From Scatomonas sp963930955 (GTDB lineage: Bacteria > Bacillota > Clostridia > Lachnospirales > Lachnospiraceae): DNA of 64,000 nucleotides. Of this stretch, positions 27,052-35,151 are shown one piece after another (position 1 is the first letter of the stretch; each line of letters starts with the position of its first letter). Location: positions 2,790,001-2,854,000 of the forward strand of contig OZ006967.1 in NCBI GenBank assembly GCA_963930955.1, written 5' to 3'. The notes beneath the pieces are model-generated. The model did no database searches. It saw only the letters and a program-made list of their open reading frames with translations, and was not told where the DNA came from. The position numbers were made by a program, and so were the translations under genes.

Positions 27052-28120
27052 TTTCCATTCCTCCTTCCTGGCAGCGGCGTTTCTCCCCGTAATCCCCCCG
27101 GGAACCGGAGATTCTGTATCCGATCTGTCCCAGGATCTCTCCCAGGAGACGGATCCCCTCCGCCGCTTCTCCTCCTGTGCTGCGCTTATGGTCGTACAGG
27201 TCGTATTTTTTTCTGCTGTCCCGGGGGCTTAGATTGGGCATCAGCACATTGGCTCCTGCCAAGATGCCCCGGGTCCGCCCCTCCGGGTGTATGGTGTTCA
27301 GTGCGGTGGTGGAAGGCAGCAGGACCTCCGGATACAGGAGGCGGAATACTGCCAGCAGCCGCAGGGTACGGTCCATGGAGCCGTTTTTCTGATCCGCGAA
27401 GGGTGTTCCGTGGTGGACCAGATAGGGACCGATGCCGATCATCTCCGGCTGCAGCTCCCGGATCAGTTCCAGATCCTGCCAGAGGGTATCCAGGGTCTGG
27501 TAAGGAGCCCCCACCATGAAGCCTGTGCCCACCTGATACCCCAGTTCCTTCAGATCATGGAGGCAGCGGATCCGGTTTTCCAGGGACATTTCACCGGGAT
27601 GCAGCCTGGCGTAATGGACCGGATCCGCCGTTTCGTGGCGCAGCAGATACCGGTCCGCCCCGGCCTCCCGGAAGCGCCGGTAGGCTTCCCGGGACCGTTC
27701 CCCCACAGAAAGGGTGACCGCACAATCCGGATACTTTCTCCGGATGGCCGCCACCGTCTCCTCCACCCATCTGTCATCCTGCAGAGGATCTTCCCCTCCC
27801 TGCAGGACGAAGGTGCGGAACCCAAGGCTGTAGCCGGCCTGGCAGCAGGAGAGGATTTCCTCTCTGCCAAGACGGTACCGCTCCGCCTGCCGGTTCCCCT
27901 TACGGATCCCGCAGTAATAACAGTTATTTCTGCAGACATTGCTGATCTCGATCAGCCCCCGAAGGTAAATGTCCCTGCCGAAAATTTCCCGGGAAAGCTC
28001 CCGGGCCCGGCGGAACAGCTCCTGTTCTCCCTCCGGAGGCAGTTCCTCCATGAGGATCTGAAAATCCTTCCGGGTCAGTGTTCTCTCCTCCGCAAGCCTG
28101 CGGATGGTTTCCCTCCACAT
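27044..28120 (-). CDS. hydE: [FeFe]-hydrogenase maturase HydE (radical SAM)
   Basis: This 358-residue protein has CRNNCYYCGIRKGN (CxxxCxxC radical-SAM motif), then LGFRTFVLQGGEDPLQDD and YLLRHETADPVHYARLHPGE, typical of HydE and its PylB/BioB relatives. It acts with HydG and HydF to build the [2Fe] subcluster. Its ATG sits directly behind the stop of the upstream gene and its end overlaps hydG, so the run 28730 to 25633 is probably one transcript. Confidence 0.93.
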   Translation of the reverse strand: MWRETIRRLAEERTLTRKDFQILMEELPPEGEQELFRRARELSREIFGRDIYLRGLIEISNVCRNNCYYCGIRKGNRQAERYRLGREEILSCCQAGYSLGFRTFVLQGGEDPLQDDRWVEETVAAIRRKYPDCAVTLSVGERSREAYRRFREAGADRYLLRHETADPVHYARLHPGEMSLENRIRCLHDLKELGYQVGTGFMVGAPYQTLDTLWQDLELIRELQPEMIGIGPYLVHHGTPFADQKNGSMDRTLRLLAVFRLLYPEVLLPSTTALNTIHPEGRTRGILAGANVLMPNLSPRDSRKKYDLYDHKRSTGGEAAEGIRLLGEILGQIGYRISGSRGDYGEKRRCQEGGMENV

Positions 28121-28121
28121 T

Positions 28122-28730
28122 TTACTTCAGTTCTCCGGTAATCCGTTTGTCCAGCAGATCCCGGTTCTTGGGAAAGGTTTCCCGGAAAACGTCTGTGGCC
28201 GCCCGGGTAAAGAGGGCGAACACCTGCTCCGTGCCGGTAAACCGGGGAACTGTATAAGCCAGGGTAAAAACATCCAGGGCGATCTTATTGATCAGGGATT
28301 CCTTTTTCATGGTTCCCAGCCCCAGGATCAGGGAAGAGTAGGATTTATCCTCCTGGCAGAGCTGCAGATACAGCCGGGTCATGTTGCAGAGCTCCTGATA
28401 AAGCGCCTCCTGGCCTTCTTCCCCGTAGCTTTCCGCCAGCTGAACGTTCCAGTCCTCCAGGACCCTGGCTTTTTCCTTCTCCAGCTTTTTTCTCCCCAGA
28501 ACGCTGCGGGAAGCCGTATGCATGTAGGACATTCCCATCCAGCCCCGGATAAAGCGGTCTACCTGCGCCTTATCCCTGGCTCTGGTCTCATAGCGTCCCT
28601 CCCAGAATTTCAGCCGTATTTCATTTTCCCGGGTCATGCCTTCCTCCGCAATGCCCCGGTCCAGAATTTCCTTTCTTTTTTCCCGGTCGGTTTCCCGGTA
28701 ATATTCTTCCACCCAAGATTTTGCTTCCAT
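28122..28730 (-). CDS. Uncharacterised alpha-helical protein upstream of hydE
   Basis: This 202-residue protein is rich in charged residues and predicted helical (MEAKSWVEEYYRETDREKRK...). There is no signal peptide or membrane segment. A good site (GAGGAGG) precedes its ATG. Its stop is separated from the hydE start by one base, so it belongs to the hydE-hydG unit. I do not recognise a domain with confidence; it may belong to a Lachnospiraceae DUF family. A link to hydrogenase maturation is only a context guess. Confidence 0.65.
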   Translation of the reverse strand: MEAKSWVEEYYRETDREKRKEILDRGIAEEGMTRENEIRLKFWEGRYETRARDKAQVDRFIRGWMGMSYMHTASRSVLGRKKLEKEKARVLEDWNVQLAESYGEEGQEALYQELCNMTRLYLQLCQEDKSYSSLILGLGTMKKESLINKIALDVFTLAYTVPRFTGTEQVFALFTRAATDVFRETFPKNRDLLDKRITGELK

Positions 28731-28851
28731 TTTGGCCTCCTCTTTCTCTTCGGTCCCCTGGGGATCTTTTCTCTGTCAATCTTATTTATTTTATCACAGA
28801 ACAGCCGGAAGCACAATCAGAACCACCCTGCCGGGCAGGCCATCAGAGGCC

Positions 28852-28922
28852 CTCTTTCTTTTTTCAATCGAAAAAAGAGAGCCGCTGCTCCGCGGATGAT
28901 TTCTCATCCGGTTTGCAGCGGC
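28852..28922 (-). terminator. Compound hairpin/terminator after the J-domain cluster
   Basis: GCCGCTGC (28881-28888) pairs with GCAGCGGC (28915-28922), enclosing a nested stem CGGATGA (28893-28899) / TCATCCG (28904-28910). On the minus strand the outer stem is followed by TCTCTTTTTT. A second AT-rich stem (GAAAAAAGAGAG at 28870-28881) overlaps it. Confidence 0.65.
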
Positions 28923-28941
28923 CCTTCTATAGGGGAGGATA

Positions 28942-28986
28942 GCGTCAGTGTGCAAGGGGCAACACGCTCCCTTTGTACACTGACGC
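28942..28986. repeat. Palindromic intergenic element, copy 2
   Basis: GCGTCAGTGTGCAAGGG pairs with CCTTTGTACACTGACGC around a loop containing CAACACGCTC. Its core matches the element at 13334-13367. It lies directly upstream, in transcription order, of the hairpin terminator at 28852-28922. The remainder of the 364-bp gap at 28731-29094 holds nothing else that I recognise. Confidence 0.75.
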
Positions 28987-29094
28987 CAAGTATTCTTTTC
29001 TCTTTTGTGCTTCACCGAAATCCTTCAGTGAACATCTACAGTATAACCGCCTCCCGCTGTTCTATACCATTCCGGCGAAACTTTTCCGAAATTC

Positions 29095-29769
29095 TCAGAT
29101 AAAGAAGCAGCCCGGCATACAGCCGCCTCCGCCGCAGCAGAAGCTGCAGATCATTTCCACCGCGCAGCAGGTGCAGCACACCTTTCCCGCGCTGCCGTTC
29201 TCGCAGTCCATGCCCCCGTAGCCGTAGCCCCGGCCCATATGGGAATACCAGTCCCCGTTGCCGGAAAGCTGCTGCAGCAGCCGCTGGAACTCCAGATTCT
29301 CCGGTTCCAGGTTCACGGCCATCTGGGCGTCCTCCACCGCGCTGACATTATTGCCAAGGCCGGCGTTGGCAATGGCGTGGAGATAATACCAGGTACCGTT
29401 CCGGTCCCGCATCTCGTTGAGGATATTCATAGCTTCCGCAAACCGCTGGTTGTTTATATAGCTGGCCGCCGCCTGCATTTTGGGATCGCTGGTGTAGGCC
29501 CGGCCGCCGCTGTAGCCGGTGCCGCCGTAGCCGTAGGCGCCTCCTCCGTAGCTGCTGCCGGAGGAGGAAGACCCTCCGTGCTCCTTTTCATCCATGATCT
29601 GCTTATAGGCCTGCTGGACCTGTTTAAATTTCTCCTCGGCCTCCGCCTTGTTGGGATTATTTATGTTGGCATCCGGGTGGTATTTCCGGCTCAGTCTCCG
29701 GTATGCCTTTTTTATTTCCTCGGTACCGGCGTCTCTGGATACCCCCAGCACCTCATATGGATCCTGCAT
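29095..29769 (-). CDS. J-domain protein with Gly/Tyr linker and Cys-rich tail
   Basis: The 224-residue protein begins with a J domain (DPYEVLGVSRDAGTEEIKKA; HPD present in KYHPDANINN), then a Gly/Ser/Tyr-rich linker (about 72-95) and a TPR-like helical part (AASYINNQRFAEAMNILNEM). It ends with an unusual Cys-rich tail (KVCCTCCAVEMICSFCCGGG, then CMPGCFFI). It lacks the zinc-finger and C-terminal domains of true DnaJ, so it is a specialised Hsp70 co-chaperone. The tail could bind metal or be lipidated. It sits 3 bp behind the DUF5685 gene. Confidence 0.85.
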   Translation of the reverse strand: MQDPYEVLGVSRDAGTEEIKKAYRRLSRKYHPDANINNPNKAEAEEKFKQVQQAYKQIMDEKEHGGSSSSGSSYGGGAYGYGGTGYSGGRAYTSDPKMQAAASYINNQRFAEAMNILNEMRDRNGTWYYLHAIANAGLGNNVSAVEDAQMAVNLEPENLEFQRLLQQLSGNGDWYSHMGRGYGYGGMDCENGSAGKVCCTCCAVEMICSFCCGGGGCMPGCFFI

Positions 29770-29772
29770 TGA

Positions 29773-30636
29773 TTATCTGTTCTCCTCATTTTTGCTCTGG
29801 CTGTCCGCGCCCACGCCGGAGCGCTCTTTTCTCAGCCGACGGTATTTTGTCCAAATACCAGAATACAATATATTTCTCAAAATGTCCACATTTTCCAATA
29901 TGGGCAGTCTCTCAAAATTTTTCGCGGCGGAAGCAGCCATCATGGTCAAAATGCCTGCGGCCTGCTCCTCGTAATCCGGTTTCTCCGCCAGAGACAGAAA
30001 GGGATTATAATTTCCCCGCGTTCTATCCTCCGGCAGATCCTCGTAGGCGTCCATAAGATAAATGAATTTACCCAGATAAAAACCCACCTGACCCAGCTCC
30101 CGGCTCCAGTCATCCTCCCGGGGAACAAAGATCTCCCGGAAGAGACTGCCCGTAAGGCCGGAGGCAAGGTCTATATTCGGATCGCCTGCTTCTTCCGCTC
30201 TGTGAAGTTCCTTCAGGTATCTGCGGATGGCCCGCACCTGTCTTGGATAGCGGGAAGCCGCTTTCAGATAGGATTTCCGCAGGAGCCGGGCGCCGCCATA
30301 GCTCAGACGCTTCCTCTCATCCAGCCAGTCGTCCATAAGATTATGGTAGACCAGCAGAATGTTCATATCCGCCGCGTAGCGGGTGAAGGAGTTCCGCAGA
30401 CAGGTTTTCCGGGATCCGGGCCGCAGAAGGCAGAAATGCTCTTCACTCCTTGGTTCCTCCTCGTACAGTCCCGTCAGCAGGACCGCCAGAAACGTCATAT
30501 CATAGGTCAGGGTCATCCGGGCCTTCTGGCCGTAGCCCTCCTTTAATTCCTGACAGATCCCGCAGTAAAAGCTGTGATACCGCTGGAAATCTTTTCCTTT
30601 CAGTTCGTCCCGGTCAACTGTGATATAACCAAACAT
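29773..30636 (-). CDS. DUF5685 family protein
   Basis: This 287-residue protein opens with MFGYITVDRDELKGKDFQRY and then HSFYCGICQELKEGYGQKAR, a conserved YCG(I)C motif of the family, followed by a helical body with DDWLDERKRL and DAYEDLPEDRTRGNYNPF, where several Asp/Glu could bind metal. The family is frequent in Lachnospiraceae and is often next to a J-domain protein, as here. Function is unknown. The spacing suggests one operon with the zinc-ribbon protein upstream and the J-domain protein downstream. Confidence 0.8.
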   Translation of the reverse strand: MFGYITVDRDELKGKDFQRYHSFYCGICQELKEGYGQKARMTLTYDMTFLAVLLTGLYEEEPRSEEHFCLLRPGSRKTCLRNSFTRYAADMNILLVYHNLMDDWLDERKRLSYGGARLLRKSYLKAASRYPRQVRAIRRYLKELHRAEEAGDPNIDLASGLTGSLFREIFVPREDDWSRELGQVGFYLGKFIYLMDAYEDLPEDRTRGNYNPFLSLAEKPDYEEQAAGILTMMAASAAKNFERLPILENVDILRNILYSGIWTKYRRLRKERSGVGADSQSKNEENR

Positions 30637-30650
30637 ATCTGTTCCTCATC

Positions 30651-31046
30651 TTAAGTCCGCCTGATAAAATCCGTGTGGCAGCGGGGGCAGTGAATGGAAA
30701 CCTTCCCCTTTCCCCTGGGAACCCGCACCTTCTGTCCGCAGGCGGGACACTTAAAATAGCAGTAGAGAGCGTCTTTGCTTCTTCCCCTGCCGAAAAGTCC
30801 CAGGAAGCGGTCCTTAAGGGAAAGAAACTTCTCATTTTCCGCCCAGCGCCGGGCATGGTTCCTGGAAAATATCCGTATGTAGCACAGGATCAGCAGTACC
30901 AGGGCTGCGGTATTCAGAAAAAATCCCCGCAGGAAAAAGGAAAGGATGAGCAGCGCCAGAGCCCCGTAGATCATAAAACGGCCCAGCTGGTCTATCCCAT
31001 ACCTTCCCTGCATAAAGCTTTCCAGTTTATCTCTGAACTTATTCAT
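30651..31046 (-). CDS. Membrane protein with C-terminal zinc ribbon
   Basis: This 131-residue protein has two adjacent hydrophobic segments (about 24-41 and 44-60), then a basic linker and a C-terminal rubredoxin-like zinc ribbon (FKCPACGQKVRVPRGKGKVS, IHCPRCHTDF; CPxC...CPxC). The ribbon faces the cytoplasm by the positive-inside rule. It is the first gene of a three-gene unit with DUF5685 and the J-domain protein. Function is unknown; a role in membrane protein folding with the J-protein is a guess. Confidence 0.75.
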   Translation of the reverse strand: MNKFRDKLESFMQGRYGIDQLGRFMIYGALALLILSFFLRGFFLNTAALVLLILCYIRIFSRNHARRWAENEKFLSLKDRFLGLFGRGRSKDALYCYFKCPACGQKVRVPRGKGKVSIHCPRCHTDFIRRT

Positions 31047-31173
31047 GGCCCATAAAATCCTTCCTTTAATTTGTTAATAGTCTTACTTTAGCTCTTTTCC
31101 GCCGGAAAAGCAATTCCCGGCCTATTAATTTTTTCTAAAATGTCCATAAATCCGGGGAAGGAGGACTCCGGTC

Positions 31174-31202
31174 TTGCGCGGCCGATGCCAATCCTCTATA
31201 AT
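31174..31202 (+). promoter_or_regulatory. Promoter of the small membrane protein / HAD unit
   Basis: TTGCGC (31174-31179), a 17-bp spacer and TATAAT (31197-31202) lie about 60 bp before the ATG at 31263. Confidence 0.65.
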
Positions 31203-31262
31203 GACTCTATGCGGATAACGCGGAAACATGTTCATTGATCTGATCACCAAAGGAGTAAACCG

Positions 31263-31526
31263 ATGAAAAAAGCGAAACGCATCCTGGCCCTGGCAGGGGT
31301 AATCCTGCTGCTGGCCCTGTACGGTTCCACCATGGTCTTCGCCCTGATGGATGATCCAGCGGCCAAAGGCCTGCTTATGGGATCCATCTACTGCACCGTA
31401 GCTGTCCCGGTGCTGCTGTACGCCATGACCCTGATCGCAGGAAGGCTGAAGGATAAAAACGAAAAGATCAATCAGGAGCGGCAGGAACAGGCCGAAAAGG
31501 AGGAAGACCATGAAAAGGGCAAATAA
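31263..31526 (+). CDS. Small two-helix membrane protein
   Basis: This 87-residue protein has two hydrophobic segments (about 7-28 and 38-60) and a highly charged C-terminus (GRLKDKNEKINQERQEQAEK). AAAGGAG precedes the start. Its end overlaps the HAD gene start by 17 nt, so both are translated from one message. The family is not recognised. Confidence 0.7.
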   Translation: MKKAKRILALAGVILLLALYGSTMVFALMDDPAAKGLLMGSIYCTVAVPVLLYAMTLIAGRLKDKNEKINQERQEQAEKEEDHEKGK

Positions 31527-32136
31527 CCGGCAGGCGATTGATACTGTGATTTTTGATATCGGCAGAGTTCTGGTGGATTTTCAGCCGGATCTGCCTCTGG
31601 AGCGGCACTTTCCAGATCCGGAACTGCGCCGGAGGCTGAAGGCCGCCGTCTATACCAATCCCGCCTGGGCGGAGGCGGACCGGGGCATTCTCCCGGAGGA
31701 AGAGATCCTGGCCCGCTTTATTGCCGCCGATCCGGAACTGGAACCGGAGATCCGGGATGCCTACGAATATTCCCGGGAAACCATCCGGCTCTTTCCTTAC
31801 ACGGAGGGGTGGATCCAGGACTTAAAGTCCCGGGGCTTCCGGGTCTTCTGCCTTTCCAATTACTCCCAGCATCTCCGGGAAACAACGGAAGAGGAGCTGC
31901 GGTTCCTGCCCCTTACAGACGGGGTTCTCTTTTCCTATACCTGCGGCCTGATCAAGCCGGATCCGGCTATTTACCAGCTTTGCTTCCGGAAATTTCAGAT
32001 CCGGCCGGAACGGGCGGTTTTTCTGGATGATAACCGGGACAACATAAAAGCAGCCGGAGAGCAGGGGCTGCACGCCATCCTGTTCACCGGCTACCAGGAA
32101 GCCCGGAAAGAATTAGAATCTCTGCTTATTTTGTAA
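31510..32136 (+). CDS. HAD-superfamily phosphatase (YihX-like)
   Basis: This 208-residue protein has motif I VIFDIGRVLVDF (nucleophile Asp; the second Asp of the usual DxD is replaced by Gly, as in YihX relatives), motif II FCLSNYS, motif III around IKPDPAIYQLC and motif IV VFLDDNRDNIKAA. It probably hydrolyses a small sugar phosphate such as glucose-1-phosphate, although HAD specificities are broad. Its stop codon lies within the convergent aldo/keto reductase gene (11-nt overlap), and no terminator separates them. Confidence 0.85.
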   Translation: MKRANNRQAIDTVIFDIGRVLVDFQPDLPLERHFPDPELRRRLKAAVYTNPAWAEADRGILPEEEILARFIAADPELEPEIRDAYEYSRETIRLFPYTEGWIQDLKSRGFRVFCLSNYSQHLRETTEEELRFLPLTDGVLFSYTCGLIKPDPAIYQLCFRKFQIRPERAVFLDDNRDNIKAAGEQGLHAILFTGYQEARKELESLLIL

Positions 32137-33136
32137 TGGTCCCCTCCAGATCCCAGAGATCTCTCCAGTCGGAAGCTCCCGGCCACAGGAACACCTGTCC
32201 TTTTACCAGGCGGTTGTTCCTCTCCAGGCCCCGGATGGTTTCCATCTCCGCTTCCGTCAGTGGATCTTCCGTGACGCATTTCAGATTCCCCCTGTAATTT
32301 TTCTCCTTGGTGGAGAAAGGAATCGGGGTCTGGCCTCTCTGGACCGCCCATTTCAGGCAGACGAGAGCCGGATGCACCCCGTGGGCCTCTGCAATGGCCC
32401 GGATCTCCGGCAGTTCCATATCCGCCACATCCTCCGGGGTCTTATCTCTTTCTGGTCTGTCCGGAGATCCCAGGGGACAGAAGCCTACCACCTGGATCCC
32501 CCGCTCCCGGCAGTAATCAAACAGCTCCTGCTGCTGGAAGCAGGGGTGGAGCTCCATCTCAATGGCCGCCGGCTTGATCCGACACAGGGGCAGCACCGCC
32601 TCCAGCTTGGGGATGGTCATGTTGGACATGCCGATATGGCGGGTAAGGCCCATATCCACCAGACGCTCCATCTGCCGCCAGGTGTTCATAAACTCCTCCG
32701 CGCGGAAAGGTCTTGCATGAGGATTTCTCTCCTCCACGGTACAGCCCGGGGGATGGTAGTTGGGAAAGGGCCAGTGCATGTAGTACATGTCCAGATAATC
32801 CAGCCGCAGATCTTTCAGGGTTCTGGCTATGGCCAGAAGCACATCCCCTTCTCCGTGCATATCGTTCCAGACCTTGGAAACAAGGAAAAGTTCCTCCCGC
32901 TTTACCTCCCCTGCCTGAAAGGCCTCCGCCAGTACTTCCCCGATCTGCTCTTCATTTCCATAGCAGGCCGCGCAGTCAAAGTGACGGTATCCTGCCCGGA
33001 TGGCTCCTGCCACAGCCGCGGAAACCTCCGCTGCCGAGGCGTGATCCGAACCGAAGGTGCCCATGCCTATGGCCGGCATTTCCGCTCCGGTATACAGCAC
33101 CCGCCGGGGAATACTTTCCGGATTGATTTTTTCCAT
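32126..33136 (-). CDS. Aldo/keto reductase
   Basis: This 336-residue protein is a TIM-barrel AKR with the catalytic set: Asp in AGYRHFDCAACYGNE, Tyr in the same stretch, Lys in LFLVSKVWND and His in MYYMHWPFPN. The NADPH-binding end ...IPFSTKEKNYRGNLKC is present. Members reduce aldehydes and ketoses or oxidise polyols. It is the last gene of the polyol/ketose operon, 20 bp after the PfkB kinase. It may interconvert the operon's sugar and polyol, with the MDR enzyme acting on another step. Confidence 0.85.
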   Translation of the reverse strand: MEKINPESIPRRVLYTGAEMPAIGMGTFGSDHASAAEVSAAVAGAIRAGYRHFDCAACYGNEEQIGEVLAEAFQAGEVKREELFLVSKVWNDMHGEGDVLLAIARTLKDLRLDYLDMYYMHWPFPNYHPPGCTVEERNPHARPFRAEEFMNTWRQMERLVDMGLTRHIGMSNMTIPKLEAVLPLCRIKPAAIEMELHPCFQQQELFDYCRERGIQVVGFCPLGSPDRPERDKTPEDVADMELPEIRAIAEAHGVHPALVCLKWAVQRGQTPIPFSTKEKNYRGNLKCVTEDPLTEAEMETIRGLERNNRLVKGQVFLWPGASDWRDLWDLEGTITK

Positions 33137-33156
33137 ATCCTTTTACCTCCTGGTTT

Positions 33157-34086
33157 TTATAATTTCTGAATCTGGATCCGGGGCAGCAGACTCTCCATAT
33201 CTTCTTTAAGAAAATAGCCGGTTTCCAGACGCATGGCGCTGGCCGCTGAAATGGCGCTGGCCAGACGGATACATTCTTCCAGGGGCAGGCCCCGCTCCAT
33301 GCCCACCGCAAACCCCGCGATCATGGAATCCCCGCAGCCTACGGTGTTAACGGTGTTGATCTTTGGAACGATGGCCTGAAAATCCCCTTCCCCGCTGGAA
33401 ATCAGAGAACCTTCCCCGCCCATGGAGATCACCACTACGGAAACGCCTCCTCTGCGGATTTCCTCCGCAGCCTCCAGGATCTCTTCCCGGCGGTTCAGAG
33501 GTTTCCCGGTCAGCAGACGGATCTCATCCATATTGGGCTTGATCAGATAGGGTTTCCAGGGCAGGCACTGTTCCAGAAGGCTCCCGCTGGTATCCAGAAT
33601 GATCCGCTTGTGATGCGCCTCCCCGATCTCCAGCATTTTCTGGTACAGGGAAGCATCGGCTCCTGTGGGAACACTTCCGGAAATGGCCGCCAGAGAACAT
33701 TGGTCGATTCGTTCCTCAAACTTCTCCAGCAGGCGCCGCTGATCCTCCTGGTCCACAGAAAATCCCGGTTCCAGAAACTCGGTCTGGGTTTCCTTGGCTT
33801 CATCCCAGATATTGATGCAGGTACGGCTTTCTCCCCGGCACCAGACAAAGTCGCTTTCCACTCCCTCCGCCTGGATATGCTCCTGGATAAAGGCTCCGGA
33901 ATGGCCCCCCAGAAAACCAGTGGCGGTTACCTGTTCTCCGGCCAGAGCGGCCACCCGGGAAACATTGAGCCCTTTGCCGCCGGCCGTAGCCGCGCAGGAG
34001 CTTACCCGGTTCACACTGTCCACAGAAAAATTTTTTACCACATATCTTTTATCAATTGCCGCGTTGGCAGTCACTGTCAAAATCAT
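33157..34086 (-). CDS. PfkB-family sugar-phosphate kinase (1-phosphofructokinase/tagatose-6-P kinase type)
   Basis: This 309-residue protein has the PfkB N-terminal motif (ATAGGKGLNVSRVAALAGE) and the C-terminal catalytic motif (NTVGCGDSMIAGFAVG, with catalytic Asp). The family includes FruK and LacC, which convert a ketohexose monophosphate to the 1,6-bisphosphate. It lies between the MDR dehydrogenase and the AKR and shares an operon with a class II aldolase, which would split such a bisphosphate. I infer that it makes a ketohexose bisphosphate; the stereochemistry is unknown. Confidence 0.88.
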   Translation of the reverse strand: MILTVTANAAIDKRYVVKNFSVDSVNRVSSCAATAGGKGLNVSRVAALAGEQVTATGFLGGHSGAFIQEHIQAEGVESDFVWCRGESRTCINIWDEAKETQTEFLEPGFSVDQEDQRRLLEKFEERIDQCSLAAISGSVPTGADASLYQKMLEIGEAHHKRIILDTSGSLLEQCLPWKPYLIKPNMDEIRLLTGKPLNRREEILEAAEEIRRGGVSVVVISMGGEGSLISSGEGDFQAIVPKINTVNTVGCGDSMIAGFAVGMERGLPLEECIRLASAISAASAMRLETGYFLKEDMESLLPRIQIQKL

Positions 34087-34101
34087 GGTCTCTTCCCCTT
34101 T

Positions 34102-35151
34102 TTACTGTTCACTGTCGATCAGGATCTTGCCCTTTACCAGCCCCGGAGTCTTAAACATCTCAAAAGCAGAAGCAATCTGGGAAAGAGGCACTTTTTTATA
34201 GATAAAGGATTCATCAAATTTTAATTCCCCGGTTCCGAAGCAGTGGGACACCAGTTCCCATTCATGGCCCGGAAAGGGGGCGGAATAGGACATCCAGGAT
34301 CCCGTCAGGCTGAATTCCTTCCGGTTCAGATTTTCCCACTGGCTCACGGAGAAGGAAAGCTCCCGGGTGGGGGTACCGATAAAGCAGACCCCGGCTTTAT
34401 TGGCCGCCAGCTGAAAGGCCAGATTCATGGTAAGGGTATTCCCTGCGGTTTCATACACGTAATCGAAACCTCTTCCCTCTGTAAACTCCAGAGCCTGCTC
34501 CATAAAGTTCTCATCCAGGGTGTTGATCCCTGCGTCGGCTCCCAGCCGGTCCGCCAGTTCCAGGCGCTCCTTTACAATATCAAAAACCGCTACTTTTCTG
34601 GCTCCGAAGATCCTGGCCCACTGCATGGTCATCATTCCCACGGTGCCGCCTCCCAGTATGGCCACGGTGCCGCCTCCCCGGTAACCGGTCCGTTCCAGGC
34701 CGTGGAGAGCTACCGTAGCCGGCTCAAAAAAGGCGCCTTTTTCGAAGCTGACCCCGTCGCTGAATTTCACCGCGTTCTTTTCCGGCACCAGCACATATTC
34801 CGCGAAGCTGCCAAACTGCCGGGATCCAATAAAGCTGTAATGCCTGCAGAGGGCGTAATCTCCCTTCCGGCAGTCCTCGCACTCCATGCAGGGCACCAGG
34901 GGAACTCCGGCCACCCGGTCCCCGGCCTTCAGGCTGGTTACGCCCTCGCCGGTTTCCGCCACAGTTCCCGAAAACTCGTGGCCCAGCACATTGGGATAAA
35001 AGTGACAGGCGTCCCCGTTGACCCTGGGAACATCGGACCCGCAGATCCCGGTGTATTTTACCTTGATGAGAACCGTGCCGGGCTTCACCTCCGGTTTCTC
35101 GATCTCTTCCCAGCGAATATCGTTTTTCCCATGTACAACCCCTGCTTTCAT
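34102..35151 (-). CDS. Zinc-dependent medium-chain dehydrogenase (sorbitol/galactitol-phosphate dehydrogenase type)
   Basis: This 349-residue protein has the catalytic-zinc loop GICGSDVPRV and GHEFSGTV, the structural-zinc lobe CMECEDCRKGDYALC and an NAD-binding glycine motif (VAILGGGTVGMMTMQWARIF). It resembles sorbitol and galactitol-1-phosphate dehydrogenases, which oxidise a secondary alcohol of a polyol to a ketose. The start overlaps the end of the LacI-kinase gene by 4 nt. It would feed the ketose to the operon's kinases. Confidence 0.88.
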   Translation of the reverse strand: MKAGVVHGKNDIRWEEIEKPEVKPGTVLIKVKYTGICGSDVPRVNGDACHFYPNVLGHEFSGTVAETGEGVTSLKAGDRVAGVPLVPCMECEDCRKGDYALCRHYSFIGSRQFGSFAEYVLVPEKNAVKFSDGVSFEKGAFFEPATVALHGLERTGYRGGGTVAILGGGTVGMMTMQWARIFGARKVAVFDIVKERLELADRLGADAGINTLDENFMEQALEFTEGRGFDYVYETAGNTLTMNLAFQLAANKAGVCFIGTPTRELSFSVSQWENLNRKEFSLTGSWMSYSAPFPGHEWELVSHCFGTGELKFDESFIYKKVPLSQIASAFEMFKTPGLVKGKILIDSEQ

